Of a DNA stretch of 64,000 bases, positions 1-11,375 are shown in pieces (position 1 is the first letter of the stretch; each line of letters begins with the position of its first letter). Location: the NCBI GenBank assembly GCA_037576215.1, contig JBANDB010000004.1, positions 4,960,001 through 5,024,000 of the forward strand. Reading direction: 5' to 3'. Made by a program: the position numbers and the translations under genes. This DNA is from Armillaria gallica. Lineage: Eukaryota > Basidiomycota > Agaricomycetes > Agaricales > Physalacriaceae. The notes beneath the pieces were generated by a model, which searched no databases, was not told the DNA's origin, and saw nothing but the letters and a program-made list of their open reading frames with translations.

Positions 1-3000
1 GGCGCTTTGTCTTTCTGCGTGATCGGCGTGCACCATTGGGTGCGGTGTATTGATTTAAAAAGTGCATCATCAATCCCTCTCAAGCGTACCGCGGTACCAC
101 CCTTGTGTGTCCAACAATGATCCTGCTCTAGAGTCCGATACTCGACGGCTTTCGTCTTCATACGGTTTCCTCCATATGCTGTACGGTATCAAATGACGTA
201 GCAGGTTCATGTGTCCACCGAACACGGAATTCCCCGAATAGAGTATCTCACCTCTAGCCTACGACTATGGCGTCAGCTGGGACTCTGTGCACGCTTGAAA
301 TTCCAGCTCTTATCGATTTTGGTCCCGTGGGCTTATCCTCTTTCTATACGCTCGGAACTCGCAAATCACGGTTCTCGGTGCTATCAGGTCCTGCGCTTCT
401 TCCCTTAGCACGGTAGTAGGGAGGTGGGCCATGGAGACCCATGCGTTTAGGTTGGGATCGTACGACCAGGGTGAGAGAAGGGTAACGAGGTTCACCGGGA
501 TCTTGACGCCCGTGGTGAGAGCTATTGGAGGCGTGGCACAGGGACGCGACTTATGACGAAGAGATATCTCCTTTCGAGCCAAGACAACAACAGTGCCAGC
601 GAGATCACCGACCCCCCGAGATCGTTCCTATGTCTAATTCTCTCATCTACGTACTATGAAAACGTGAAAATCGTGGGGAAATTACAAGACATGATATGTT
701 GAACATGCTGTAGTTACGTTCTGTCTGTGAAAATCCTTACACGCACGCACGTTTGCGAGGTGAACTCGAGGCCACAGTGGGATTGCTTGGACCCTCAGCT
801 ATTTCTGGGATAACTGCACTGGTCAATGAGTCTTCTGCCGAGAGAAGAGAACACTGCCTAGCGGTAACTGCTCTTAGCACAGGCCGACGATCGGAGTTTC
901 AATACGAGTTTTGCCGGAAAAGGCAATGACCTCCCACTCCGTTGTTCACCGACCTCGCGCTTTTGGAGAAGACTCACTGACAGTGATTGAGTGCATTGAT
1001 CTTCTCACGTGCTTCACATCATGGCAATATCCGAACACTATCCTCTTCGTCTTCTCACTGTGACTATGAGGACCCGTTTAGCAAGCTCCGTCGACGCACG
1101 AACCAAGACCATCTTTTTGATTGGCACGACGACAGTACCCTGCGGTGAAGGTTCTAGGAGTGTGCTCCCGTGTCTGTCCGAGGTCATCGTGAGCTTGCGC
1201 TCCGTCGATGAAAGAACCATGGTGATCTTCCAGCGGGTGACATACGATGTGACGGGCACCTCTCTGCCACGCTCTGAGGCCTAGATCTTCGCCTGACTTG
1301 TCTTGTTGACGGCCTTCGTAGCGGTCGTCGAGCCCCAACCAAACTTTCTCATCCGTTATACTTACTCATAATGAAGCCGGCCTCTTTTTCTGATCCGATC
1401 TAACGTGGTGTGGTGCTGGTGCATCTGTGAAAGGGCGTGATAGAACGTTTTCTCTTCCATTGTCGAACTTCCCACTCGAACATCACCTTGGCGCTCCACA
1501 TCCACCCGTCATTCATTGAATGATTTTGATTTGCTCAATGCTCAATGGGCCCATATTGCTATACTGTGCTACACGCAAGTTGTGCGATTGAAGATGCGTG
1601 TCAGCCTTGAGTTGCCTATACCCACCCTGAGCGATCTCACAGTCGACGCTCTCTCGCCACTCTGCAGCAGCGCCGATTTCCCCCAAATGGTCAAGTACGC
1701 TATGGTCGGATAAGCGGCAAAGGAGAGAGGAAGGGAGTATCCAGTGTGACTTGTACCAAGTCCAAGTCGTCATGCAGCGGAGACACTGGAATACAGTTTG
1801 GCATGTATTCTGGTGATTTGTCGAAAGGTGGGAACTGAGAGAGCTTCGCGGCTAGGAACCTGCAATGAAGCATATCATGGTGAACACGGACTTGAGGCCA
1901 ATTTTGGAAGGGTGAGAGTGTTCAAGTTGGATACTAGGTCCGAGTCCGAAATCCGAATGCGAAACAAGTCTACGTCCTGAAACGTCTTCAGGGTCTGGGG
2001 AAAGGGCCGAATCCAGCTATACTAGATGCGGGTGGGTGGGTGCGAAAAAGAGTAAAGATGGGCGGTACAAAGGGGAAGCAGATGGTGGAGAGGACGACAA
2101 CGAGGCACAGACCTCTGGTCAGATTCCTCGTGGTTACACGCGTGAGTAATCATCATAACGGTATCGTCATCTGCTTCTTTATCTAATCCTAAGATAAGCC
2201 CTTGCTCGGTTACCTCGCTGTGTGCTTATCGCGGACTTTGCAGATTCAAGAAAACGCACTCTAAACGCACTTCCTTGGCTCTTATCAAACGAGTTCGGGC
2301 ACCATCTCCTTGGCGATCCAAGTTCACAGCTCTTTCGCCACTCAGTCTGTTCTCTATTGCTTGGGAAATACTTGGGATCAAGACAACGTCCTGGCGGTGA
2401 CGTGCCTGCATTCTCTCTAACTCCTCGGTGCCTGGGCGCAAAACTATCATCCCTTCCTTGGAATATTCTACTATTTTGATATGCCTTTTCATTCACTTGC
2501 GGCATTGAATCAGGCTGTTCTCGCCCTAATTTGCTGGAGATTGAACGAGAGAAGACGAAGCGCCTCTCGTAACTTCAATACCTTGGCGTAGTTTTTTTGG
2601 TTGTCAGCTATGGCTTGAGCGAATTCTGGAGCAACTGCCGAAACGGCGTTCAAGTTGTAGGTGTCGCGGTGTTTAAGTGCTGTTTACTCGCCCTTGAACG
2701 AAAGGCTCAGAGATGTGAAACCTTATCACTCCTCATTAATCTCCCAAGCTTCTGGGTCAAATAATACTTTCAAGCAGAGACAAGTCCCGACCGTGTTTCA
2801 ACTGTTCAATCTGACCTCGTAATTTCCCATGTTTGCATGCAGTCTACACCACGACGACGTCTAAAATTACTGGTGCTTCTCACTCCTGGTGAGTAGCTAT
2901 TTCCGGTCAGGCAAAACTGGGTGGATAAACATTTGAGATCTAGATCTACTACAGCAAAGCGAGTCGGTATTCCCTTTAACGGTAACACCGACAGGTTTTG

Positions 3001-4504
3001 CGCGTGTCAAAATTTCATCTCTATTCCAAGCATTTCCTTTGCAATTTGACCGGCGCGACTTAGTCACCTGCCAGGAGTGTCTTCCATTGATCTTGACAGG
3101 CTCCGGCGTCTTTCGTGGGTGTTAGAGGTGAGCTCGTGCTCCTTATGTATTTGAAAGCACCACTGATAGCCGCCGTTAGTATTAATACTCGTGCGTATGA
3201 GTGGGGTTGACCCTTACACATCATAAAATGGGTAGGCTATCCCGTTGACCCTCGACGATGTCTCTAAGTCAAAATATATGAAACAGTCTACACTAATGCG
3301 ATGTTTATCTGCGCTGAATCTCAGGCTCAGTATAGACTCTTCCCACCAGACTGGGAATCATCGAACCCTAAGTATTCTTCTTTCTGCCACGACTCGCTGT
3401 CTCTGACATACCGGTTACAGGTTTCGTGGGATACTGACGAGTCCTTCAAGTATACAGCGTCCGCGTGCCTTTTGGTTAGATTTATCTCTGCTTGGTTCTC
3501 AATCTCAGCCAATACAGATCGACTCTCTTCCTGGTGTCAAGAAATCATGTTCAAGGAAATAGGAATAGCCTCATCCTTGATTCTACACGTTAGTCTGGTG
3601 ATGGGGGTTGTCTCTGTTCGGCCGGGTTTGGACCTCGGAAATCCTGCCCATTTATGATCTTAGTGGGTAGCCAGACCGAGGAGCTCTTCATGTAGATGCG
3701 GGCCAAATACTTATGCACTCCGACTATCATCATCTTCTCCCGTCAAGTCACCCACACAGGCCCCGCTTTGTTGATTAATTTCTGGGGTGTTTCTGTGACC
3801 GGTCATTTCGTTCACCTGTTTCTCGTGTCAGCGTGGTACCTTCACCTCGGAACATACCCTCCTTTCTTGTTATTTTCGCGCTTGGTGTGACGGAACGATT
3901 CGAAACACTGTCTCATCTCGCTAAGTAACATAAAGCCCGGCCAGGGCCAGTTCAAATATTGATGATGGATCCCTAGGCGCGCCTCGGTGCCTGTAGATCA
4001 TACGCGATAGCTCACCCCAACGCTCCAGACTGGAATTTGGATGGTGGAGTCCGGGGCTGTAAGCTAGGGTGATGATGTATGAGAATGATATCAATCTCAT
4101 ACAAGTTAGTAGACTAGAGTCTAGCGTGGTCCCGTTCAGGTCTGTCGCATATGTAAGGTACGCATGGAGACCAAGGAGGATTCAATAAGATATTCTCGAA
4201 TGGCTATTGTTGACCCTTGTTCGCGGAGGCTAAGCACTCTCGTGGTTCCGTTCATCTACCATACTTGTAAAAGGTCTTAGCATCATGGCTCTAGGGTGGC
4301 GTCGACGTTCTTCTCCCAACAGATTGTGTCATTTTTGGATGGCGAGGCTCTTCTGACTGTAGGACTTGGCGATGCAGTGCTAGATCAAGCTTAGCCGACT
4401 ACTGGAGCTGAGGCCGTGCCGCTGTTCGCTGCCGCATGGCGTGAGGCTCTTGCCGACGTCACAACCAGGGTGGCCATGCAATTCTCTGGCAGTCGCACGA
4501 AGGA
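1..4504. other. gene-poor, decayed stretch
   Basis: No gene could be assembled here on either strand. Open frames are short, are not linked by credible splice sites, and overlap each other in several frames. A weak internal repeat is visible: a block around 1,085-1,120 (GCTCCGTCGACGCACGAACC) recurs in diverged form around 1,198-1,235. The only fragment with a possible family resemblance is described separately at 2,226-2,492. The stretch looks like old, mutated intergenic or pseudogene DNA. This is what can be seen by eye only; a translated search could still find relics. Confidence 0.5.
2226..2492 (-). pseudogene. possible N-terminal remnant of an MFS transporter
   Basis: The minus strand translates for 88 codons without a stop. 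The first half reads like the cytosolic N-terminus of fungal major-facilitator transporters: an IVLRPGTEELERMQARH-type segment followed by DVVLIP, which in that family precedes a conserved proline/asparagine-rich stretch and the first membrane helix. Here the sequence becomes unrelated after DVVLIP, and no membrane helices follow. It is therefore at best a short relic. The family assignment rests on memory of the motif and is weak; it could also be chance coding-like sequence. Confidence 0.25.
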
Positions 4505-4862
4505 GCATTAATTAAAGTTAAGGCTTAATATTTATTTAATAAATTAAGACTTAAAACAGGTTGATTAAAATAATACAGCCACATTCAGTCTACAGAGCTC
4601 AATATACGGAATCTTTTGCTGTTCTAGGTACGATGGTTGTCTACATAGATCTACAAAAATTAATTCAGCCATGACATTCGATCACAAAACATTGACATGC
4701 CAAAAATTGTTGATTTACATTTGCCTATCGGCGTTGGAGGTCTGCGGCCCGATCAAATCACGTGACATTATTAAGTCTTGATAAGGAGTTATTATCAAGG
4801 TTATTATTAAGCGCTAAACAAAAATATTACCCTTATTAACCCCTTATGCCGGGACCGGACCG
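4505..4862. repeat. AT-rich, palindrome-containing intergenic segment
   Basis: This block is far richer in A and T than the DNA on either side. It contains a near-perfect palindrome at 4,524-4,548 (CTTAATATTTATT then TAATAAATTAAG) and a smaller inverted pair TTGATAA / TTATCAA at 4,778-4,784 and 4,792-4,798. A CACGTG E-box lies at about 4,760. It ends abruptly at a GC-rich CCGGACCGG run just before the phosphatase gene. It could be a small non-autonomous mobile element, a replication-associated AT tract or simply a promoter-proximal AT island; no clear terminal inverted repeats or target-site duplications were found. Confidence 0.35.
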
Positions 4863-5112
4863 GCGCGGGAAAGGATGACATCATTGTTTCATCGCCAGGG
4901 TCAGCCTAGCGACCGGCCAAATTGCTCTCCATCGTCATGGACGATTACCGCGACGATTCTGTATAGGATTCGCGACAGAGCAGCAGCCGCAGCATTATTG
5001 GTATACAAACATCGTGTCGGTCGACGAGGAGAGTCGTCTTTTTACCAAATAATCACCGCCGAGTGATGTGATCATCGCCGCCTCGGTAATCGTGACTTTG
5101 ACACTGACTACC

Positions 5113-7591
5113 ATGTCGTTACCCCAGAATACTCTCGACCATTCCTTCAATTTGCCAAAGCGACTCAGGCCGCCAAATCTCACCTTTACCAATGAAAGAA
5201 AACCAGTTTCCTCGATACAGATCCAGGCTGACCTCTCCGACGACGAGGACGACATTCTCAAACTCGACTCGAGCGATTCTTCCCCTTCAACTTCTCCCAT
5301 GGCACCTTTGCTCAATTTCTCTTCATCAGACGAGGACGCCGCTTCGGATGATATCAATCAGGGATTTGAGGCCCTCGAACAGCTGCGAAAGAGTGTACAG
5401 AAGAATCTCCGTTTGCGGCCTATTCGTTCGCATGCTTCTCTCAACAGCGCCAAGATGCGTTCTTCGTTCGGATCCTTCTCGCCTCAGCCTGTACGGGAAG
5501 AGGTCGCCAGCCCGGCATCCAGTACGGCATCGTCGTACTTTACACCAACATCAGATGCACGGGACTCACCAATAAGTGCTCGCTGGGTCGGCTCGAGTGC
5601 CTCTGACTCGTCGTCTCTACCCCGGTCGCCATCTCCGCAACAGCGTCCGAGTCGGTCTGTCGACCCTGGCTGTCTATACGAGCGGCTGACAGCCCCAACC
5701 CGGCCCCTTCTTGTCGACACTCGGCCGCCCGCCGTACACCTGTCTTTCCATATCAAGCATAGTATCAACGTTGCGATTCCGTCGCTCATTCTGAAACGAT
5801 GTCGCAAACCTGGTGGAGGGTTCCAGTCCCTGGATTCGTTACGCCAGTTTATAACCACGGAGGAGGGCAAGGAGGCCTGGGATGAGCTCATGCGGCCTGG
5901 AGGGTCCTGGGACGGAGACGTGGTCGTGTACGACGACGAGATGGACGAGAAAGACAGAGAGAATATGGCCATCACTGCTTGGGCACTGCTTTCTGTGATA
6001 CAGCCACTGCTAAGCTACGGTAACGTTGATTATCTCATTGGCGGCATCTCATCCGCAGGCCACCACCCTGATCTTGAAACGCTTATCGTCTCAGGTGGCG
6101 GATTGGACTTCGGGGACGAACCGGCTACTAATACAGGGTCGAAGGGCGGAGGTTTGTTTCAGCTTGTTACAAACAAACCTTTTCGCACAAAGTCTTCGCT
6201 CGAGATTGAGCAAACTTCTTCCATGCCGTCGACTGCCACAGCTCCACGTTCTCCTCTACCTCTTATGCCCATGGCGTCCAATTACAAGACATCCAATGTG
6301 AACGTCATGGACGCTTCTCCTTCACCGCCGCCTTCACAAGCTGCTTTTCGACGGCCACCTCCACCTCGACGGCCCAGTGTGCCCAACCTTCGTCGCATTG
6401 ACACAAAATCTGCTGAAAGGCTCAGTCTGTCCTTGCCCAAGCTTCATGTACGCACAGTACCCATAAAGTCTGCCACCCTCTCCGTCCCTCCAACTTCTCT
6501 TTACCCTCCATCGCCCTCACATCTAAATCTTGCTCACTCTAATCATACTCCACCTGCCTCAGCCCACTGGGTGACGTCTCCCGCATCGCCTTTGTCGTCA
6601 GCTGAAATTTTCTCGGCTTATTTCACTCCACCGCATACGCCAGGCACACCAAAAGGGTTCTATATGCCCCCGTCACCACACACAGCACGTCCGGAGGACC
6701 AGCCACCCACCACTGAAGAACCTTTCCCACCTTTCACCGTATCGACAATATTACCCAATTTTTTGTATTTGGGGCCGGAGCTGACATCGCCAGAACATGT
6801 AAAGGAGCTGAGGGACCTAGGAGTGCAGAGGATTCTGAACATCGCAGCAGAATGCGATGCTGACGATCACGGACTGCATTTGAAGAACGAGTTTGACAGA
6901 TATTTCAAAATCCCGATGAGGGATACGGTTGAGGAGGAGAATATCGCTCAGGGTGTTAGGGAGGTTTGTGAAATTCTGGGTGAGTGCCGTACGCTTTTCT
7001 GATCGACGTGTCGGTGGTGTTAATGAGGTGGCGATAGATGACGCCAGACTTCACTCGTCACCAACGTATGTGCACTGCAAAGCTGGCAAGTCTCGGTCAG
7101 TGACTGCCGTCATGGCGTACCTAATACATGCAAACCACTGGACACTATCACGAGCGTATTCATTTGTGCTCGAGAGGCGGAAAGGGATCTCTCCCAACAT
7201 TGGATTTGTCTCTGAACTGATGTCGTTTGAGGAAGAAGAGCTCGGGGGCAAATCGGTCGGCGTGCAGCCGCCTTCGACCAATGGGGACGGGATGGACGTG
7301 GACGGGGGTGGCGGGGGCGGACACATCAATTACACGGTGGCTGCCGGGAACCGACGGGGCGGCCATGTGAGGGAGAGTTTGCCACCTGCGTTGCTGGGTG
7401 GGGAGCCCCAGCCATTGAGCGCAGGCGGAATGGAGATGCGGGTAATGGGTGATTCTGGGCAGGAGGTGGAGATCAAGGACGCCACGGGCCGGTATCGACA
7501 TGCGAGACGAGCACCAGTGGATGAGACCACACTTCAGCCAATGCGGAGGGTCAGCAAAGCAGGCTTGGAAAGTTCAGTCAGCGTTTCATAG
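5113..7591 (+). CDS. dual-specificity phosphatase, MAP-kinase-phosphatase type
   Basis: Two exons, 5113-6979 and 7038-7591, joined by a 58-base intron, give 806 residues. I start at ATG 5113 because the open frame upstream has no ATG. The N-terminal third is Ser/Pro-rich and low complexity. Around residues 195-310 there is a rhodanese/Cdc25-homology-like segment (LVDTRPPAVHLSFHIKHS, then IPSLILKR), the part that docks MAP kinases in this family. The catalytic domain starts near residue 541 (STILPNFLYLGPE), and the active-site P-loop VHCKAGKSRS has its nucleophilic Cys at residue 636, followed by the conserved AYLI and N-I-GF features. Family members dephosphorylate Thr and Tyr in MAP-kinase activation loops. 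The intron falls just before the active-site motif. The C-terminal ~100 residues are Gly-rich and probably disordered. Which MAP kinase it acts on cannot be told from sequence. Confidence 0.9.
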
Positions 7592-7828
7592 CACCTAGTT
7601 TGTGATTTATCACTAATTATTTATTGTGGTACCTTTTTTCTTGCTTTCTTGGGTTGTTTTACTATGGATTTTATCTCTTTATCATGAGGTCAAGCTTGGG
7701 ACTACAGTTTTTCCTTGCTTTTGCTTTCGTGTTTGTATCCAGAATTACTTTAGTTGTATACACTTGATACTCCCCGCAATGACGTCATCTTGATGACATG
7801 CAATCTGGCTTTCCCTTCTACTACCATC

Positions 7829-8739
7829 ATGACTGACCTGTGTCTTGCTTGTTCTTCTTCCCTACCACCTCAAAAGCTCTCAGAATCCAAATTATTTATT
7901 ACAGAATGCTGCCGACGGCCCATCTGTCCGAATTGTATCGCCTTGAATCCTCGACTGAGCAGGTACAATCCTTGCCTTGCTTGTCTCGGCGGTGTAGGTG
8001 TCGTCGGTGCACGTATGGGGCGCAACAAACTTGAACTTGCACCAACGAACTTGGATGGAGCTGTTAGAGATGAAGACATGTTTGTCGTTGGTGACGACGA
8101 TGACGACGACGAAGATCCGACGCTGCCACCGTATACCGAGTCTTCGTCAGTGACCAACACAATATCCGAAAGCAAGATTGATAAGCCTTCCTCTATTGAT
8201 GAGATACCGTCGGCCTCTGGCCCTCCGAAATATTACATCAAACGTACGGACACCCTACAAGGAATTGCTCTGCGTTTTGGTGTCGATGTACGTCTCTTTT
8301 CCATCTGCTCTCCATACTCTCTGAATATTAGCAGGGCCGCGAACTCTGCCGGCTGAACAACCTCCCACCAAGCACACTCTCCATAACACCCCACATCCTA
8401 CACACCCGCGAATTCCTCCTCCTCCCTCCCGCTTCCCACCCAAAGCTCAGAGCTTCCGATTCCGAACCCACGGGTCGCCGCGAGACAGAACGCGCTGAAA
8501 AACGCCTGCAGGTACTAACGAAAGAAGTCGACTGGAGGGTGGCGAAGGCTTACGTTGCTCTCGCAGATGAAATAGATTTGGATTCTAAATTGAAGCAGCC
8601 TAGTGTGGAAGCGCGCGCGATTTCGCGGTACCTCGATGACGAAGAGTGGGAGGGTGGTGAGGGTGGCCCGGTTGCTATACAGAGGTTTCCCTACTCGGAT
8701 TTCAGGCCAAAGTCTCAATCCAAACGGAGCTGGTGGTGA
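7829..8739 (+). CDS. LysM-domain protein with N-terminal Cys-rich motif
   Basis: Two exons, 7829-8287 and 8335-8739, with a 47-base intron, encode 287 residues. The N-terminus has three CxxC pairs (CLAC at 5-8, CPNC at 33-36, CLAC at 49-52) plus CC at 27-28, suggesting a small zinc-binding fold. An acidic run (about residues 84-96) follows. A LysM domain spans the splice junction at about residues 133-182 (YYIKRTDTLQGIALRFGVD then GRELCRLNNLP). No signal peptide is visible, so this is probably an intracellular LysM protein of the LYSMD type, not a secreted chitin-binding effector. ATG 7829 begins right at the Cys motif; an in-frame ATG at 7793 would add 12 residues. A damaged partial copy lies at about 11.1 kb. 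The molecular role is unknown. Confidence 0.85.
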
Positions 8740-9156
8740 TGCGACGTTTATTTGTTAAACATTCTTCTTAATAACATGTAGCTTATACAGAAATGCTCGA
8801 AGGTACTTACAGTACTGTATGTACTTGTATGGATGAGACGTAACGCGTAACGCCGGGGCCGTCTCGTCTCTGAAAACAATGGATGTAACGCGTAACGAGG
8901 GGGTCGGTTTCGTCCTCAGAGAGCGTTACTGACCAAAATTTCGCCCTCGAGAAACGTAACGCGTAACGGTGGTATCGGTTTCATCAGCGAATCCGTAACG
9001 CTGTGGATCCCTGTCTCATCCATGTATCGCCGTCGCGAGTTCCTTCTAGCCTACTACTAGAATGCAGTCGAGTTGCACCTAGTTCACTGGCGCTTGCCCC
9101 AAGAGGTTTGTGCAAATACCAAACAAAAAACATCTTGGATTGCAACTGCCGCCACC
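8740..9156 (+). promoter_or_regulatory. intergenic region with three MCB-like boxes
   Basis: Between the LysM gene and the kinase-like gene lie three copies of GTAACGCGTAACG at 8,840-8,852, 8,885-8,897 and 8,956-8,968. Two of them share a longer ACGTAACGCGTAACG core. Each contains ACGCGTAA, which matches ACGCGTNA, the MluI cell-cycle box bound by the fungal MBF complex at G1/S genes. Each copy is followed by a related sequence containing TCGGTTTC or GTCTCGTC, so they look like a short degenerate tandem duplication. They sit 190-320 bases upstream of the ATG at 9157. Regulation by MBF is an inference. Confidence 0.5.
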
Positions 9157-10301
9157 ATGTCTGTGCCTCCAGGCGTGTTGCGTATTTGTTTTATAGGAAC
9201 AGATAAACAAAGCAACTTTCGTCCCATCGCATTTCACAAAAACGATCTCGACTTTCACGCAAAGGAACTCCCCACGTTTGCTGAAAATACGGAATTTTCT
9301 CTAGGGCCGTTCCTTTCCTCTACGCCTTACACTGGAAACGGCTTACCCCTATCCCATCTCTCGAAGAATTTCCATGGTTGGAACTCTCCTCATTACTGGG
9401 CAGATCCATTCCTCGACAGTGCGCTTTTCGCTCACATAGCGCTCGTCCGAGAAGGCCACCCTACTATTCATTTTGCAATCAAGGTGGCACTTCATGTCGA
9501 CGATGATCCCCGATCTCGAGGTTACCATGTATACAAGGCTCTCAGGCGGGAGGCAGTCTTCTATGCACATTGCCTGCCTGCTGTCCAGGGTGACGCTGTT
9601 CCCAGGCATTACGGAGTCTGGGAGGCGAATACTTCGTGGGCCGGGCACGTCGTTATATCTGTGATGGAGTTTTCAGGGTGGTCATGGTCTGGGCAGATTA
9701 GAGGTACAAAGCATGACACACCGGAGACAAGGTAGGCGTGTATTTGTTTTTCCCAGACTGTAAACGAGTGTCTCACCCACGATGAAGAATGAAAATTGCC
9801 CGTACACTACAGAAAATCCATGATGCCGGGGCAGATCATAATCAGATAGGACCTGGATACAACCACCATTTGCTGTATGACTGGCGGTGCGGTAAAGCTC
9901 GTATCGTTGATTTCACTGAAGGCCACAGACATCCCTGCGACCGCCAGGTTCCTCTGAAACCATACAAAGCGCAGTTCCGCTATGGCCCACCTCTCTGCCC
10001 AGAACTCACCACCCTAGGCCTTGAATTAGATTTTGGTGGCCCCAATACCTTCTGTGCGTAGCGTTTACTAACCGCTGTTCCGCTTTATATTGAATCCTAT
10101 GATGTAGTGACAGAAGATGCCGAAGTACTCGATGCAATAGCATTCCTCGACAAGTATCTCGAAGATCATCCGGGCGTTTCTCGACAAGAAGCTCTAGATG
10201 CACAGGAGAAGTACCTCAAGGATGAATGGCATCTTGTGGGGCCCCAAGTCCGGCGTACCGAATCTGGGAGATGCATGGAATACGAAGATTTTTTCAAATA
10301 A
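9157..10301 (+). CDS. kinase-like protein lacking the catalytic HxD motif
   Basis: Three exons, 9157-9731, 9788-10053 and 10108-10301, with introns of 56 and 54 bases, give 344 residues. The start sits in a perfect Kozak context (GCCGCCACCATG). The middle resembles the protein-kinase-like/aminoglycoside-phosphotransferase-like proteins that are expanded in Agaricomycetes: a segment VISVMEFSGW, then ARTLQKIHDAGADHNQI where kinases have a helix running into the catalytic loop, then ARIVDFTEGH in the position of the metal-binding DFG-like motif. The catalytic loop reads DHNQIGPGYNHH, so the expected H-G/R-D triplet is gone. A typical glycine-rich loop is not obvious either. It is therefore likely a pseudokinase or an enzyme of altered chemistry. 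The family call is moderate; intactness of the reading frame is well supported. Confidence 0.65.
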
Positions 10302-11064
10302 ATAGAAATACATCTTATTTGATTTGTAGCAAAGCCAGACTGTTCCTTGTATCGTTCGACCATGTATCTTTGGGTAATAATATTTCACTAGGAAACTCTC
10401 ATTCACTATAGCTAAGAATATCATCAAATTCATCGCTCAATGATCTTCTGTTCGTTTTGCGCCTTTCCTTTCTGCTTTTGCGAACTACGATACCGGACGA
10501 GAGGTATTCCCAAAAAGGCTGTAGTCCCTACCTCATTGAGTTCTATCGAGGCTGAAGAGTTGAGGGTCACCAGGCGGCATAAGCCCTTGGGCGTCACTGC
10601 GAGTAGCTGCGTATTGCTCAGCATTCCTGATTCAAATAAGTTTCAACCGCCCTGAAGTTTCGAGATTTGACACATCTCCCCATGATTGGCCGGCTAGGAT
10701 GTCGAGATAGCTGAGACTATCTCATCCATGAAAAGTCCTGGCGTCCAGAATTCTTTGGAGGCATCGCGCAAATCCGTCGAGTATCCGTTCCCTATCTTAC
10801 GATAAAGATTCTGCAGTCGACTCATCCAAGGCGCAAATGTGAGAATGAAGAACACGCACCCAGCCGATTCAGTCAAAGCTTTGTGGACGCTGCAGGTGTC
10901 AGCGTTGTCAGATATCAGAGCATTCGGTCCGGGGTGATGAAGCCTGCGGCGTGCTGTTCGCGCAGGATTTACTTTCAGGAATATGATTGTTGAAGCGGCG
11001 TAGAGACGTACTATTCATGGGCAAAGCCTAGTCAACTCACTGCCTGCCTTGAAATCCGCCGTGC
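10302..11064. other. intergenic region without recognisable gene
   Basis: Short open frames occur on both strands; none has a recognisable motif. A minus-strand frame at 10,694-10,890 (contains FILTFAPWMSRLQNLYRK) has protein-like composition and could be an old exon relic, but no partner exon was found. Confidence 0.4.
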
Positions 11065-11375
11065 CAGTAATTTCCAGCACGATATCCGAGAGTAACATTG
11101 ATGGGCCTTCCTCCATTGATGGGCTCTGTGGTTACTCTCGCAGATGAAATAGATTCGGATTCTAAATTGAAGCAGCCAAGTGTGGAAGCGCGCGCGATTT
11201 CGCGATATCTTGGTAATGAAGAGTGCGAGGGTAGGGTGGGTGGCTCGGTTGCTACACAGGGGTTTCCCTACTCGGATTTCAGGCCAAAGTCTCAATCCAA
11301 ACGGAACTGGTGGTGATGCGATGTTTATTTGTTAGGCGTTCTTCTTAATAACATGTAGCCTATACAGAATGGCAG
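11065..11375 (+). pseudogene. partial, deleted copy of the LysM gene
   Basis: This block matches two separated parts of the LysM gene at 7,829-8,739. Bases 11,075-11,135 correspond to exon-1 sequence near 8,155-8,210, and bases 11,135-11,370 correspond to the 3' end of exon 2 and the following 3' flank (8,551-8,790). The intervening ~340 bases, including the intron and the whole LysM domain, are missing. The C-terminal reading frame (LADEIDSDSKLKQPSVEAR and on to the stop) is preserved with about ten substitutions, and the terminal FPYSDFRPKSQSKR is intact. Because flanking non-coding DNA is included, this is a DNA-level duplication with internal deletion and not a retrocopy. Not expected to encode a functional LysM protein. 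Confidence 0.8.

Noticed and set aside
5068..5112. Longer N-terminus of the phosphatase
   Set aside because: The open frame upstream of 5,113 contains no ATG; its first codon would be GTG.
4995..5357. Minus-strand open frame of 120 codons
   Set aside because: It is the mirror of the Ser/Asp-rich 5' part of the phosphatase gene; Ser-rich composition arises from the opposite strand.
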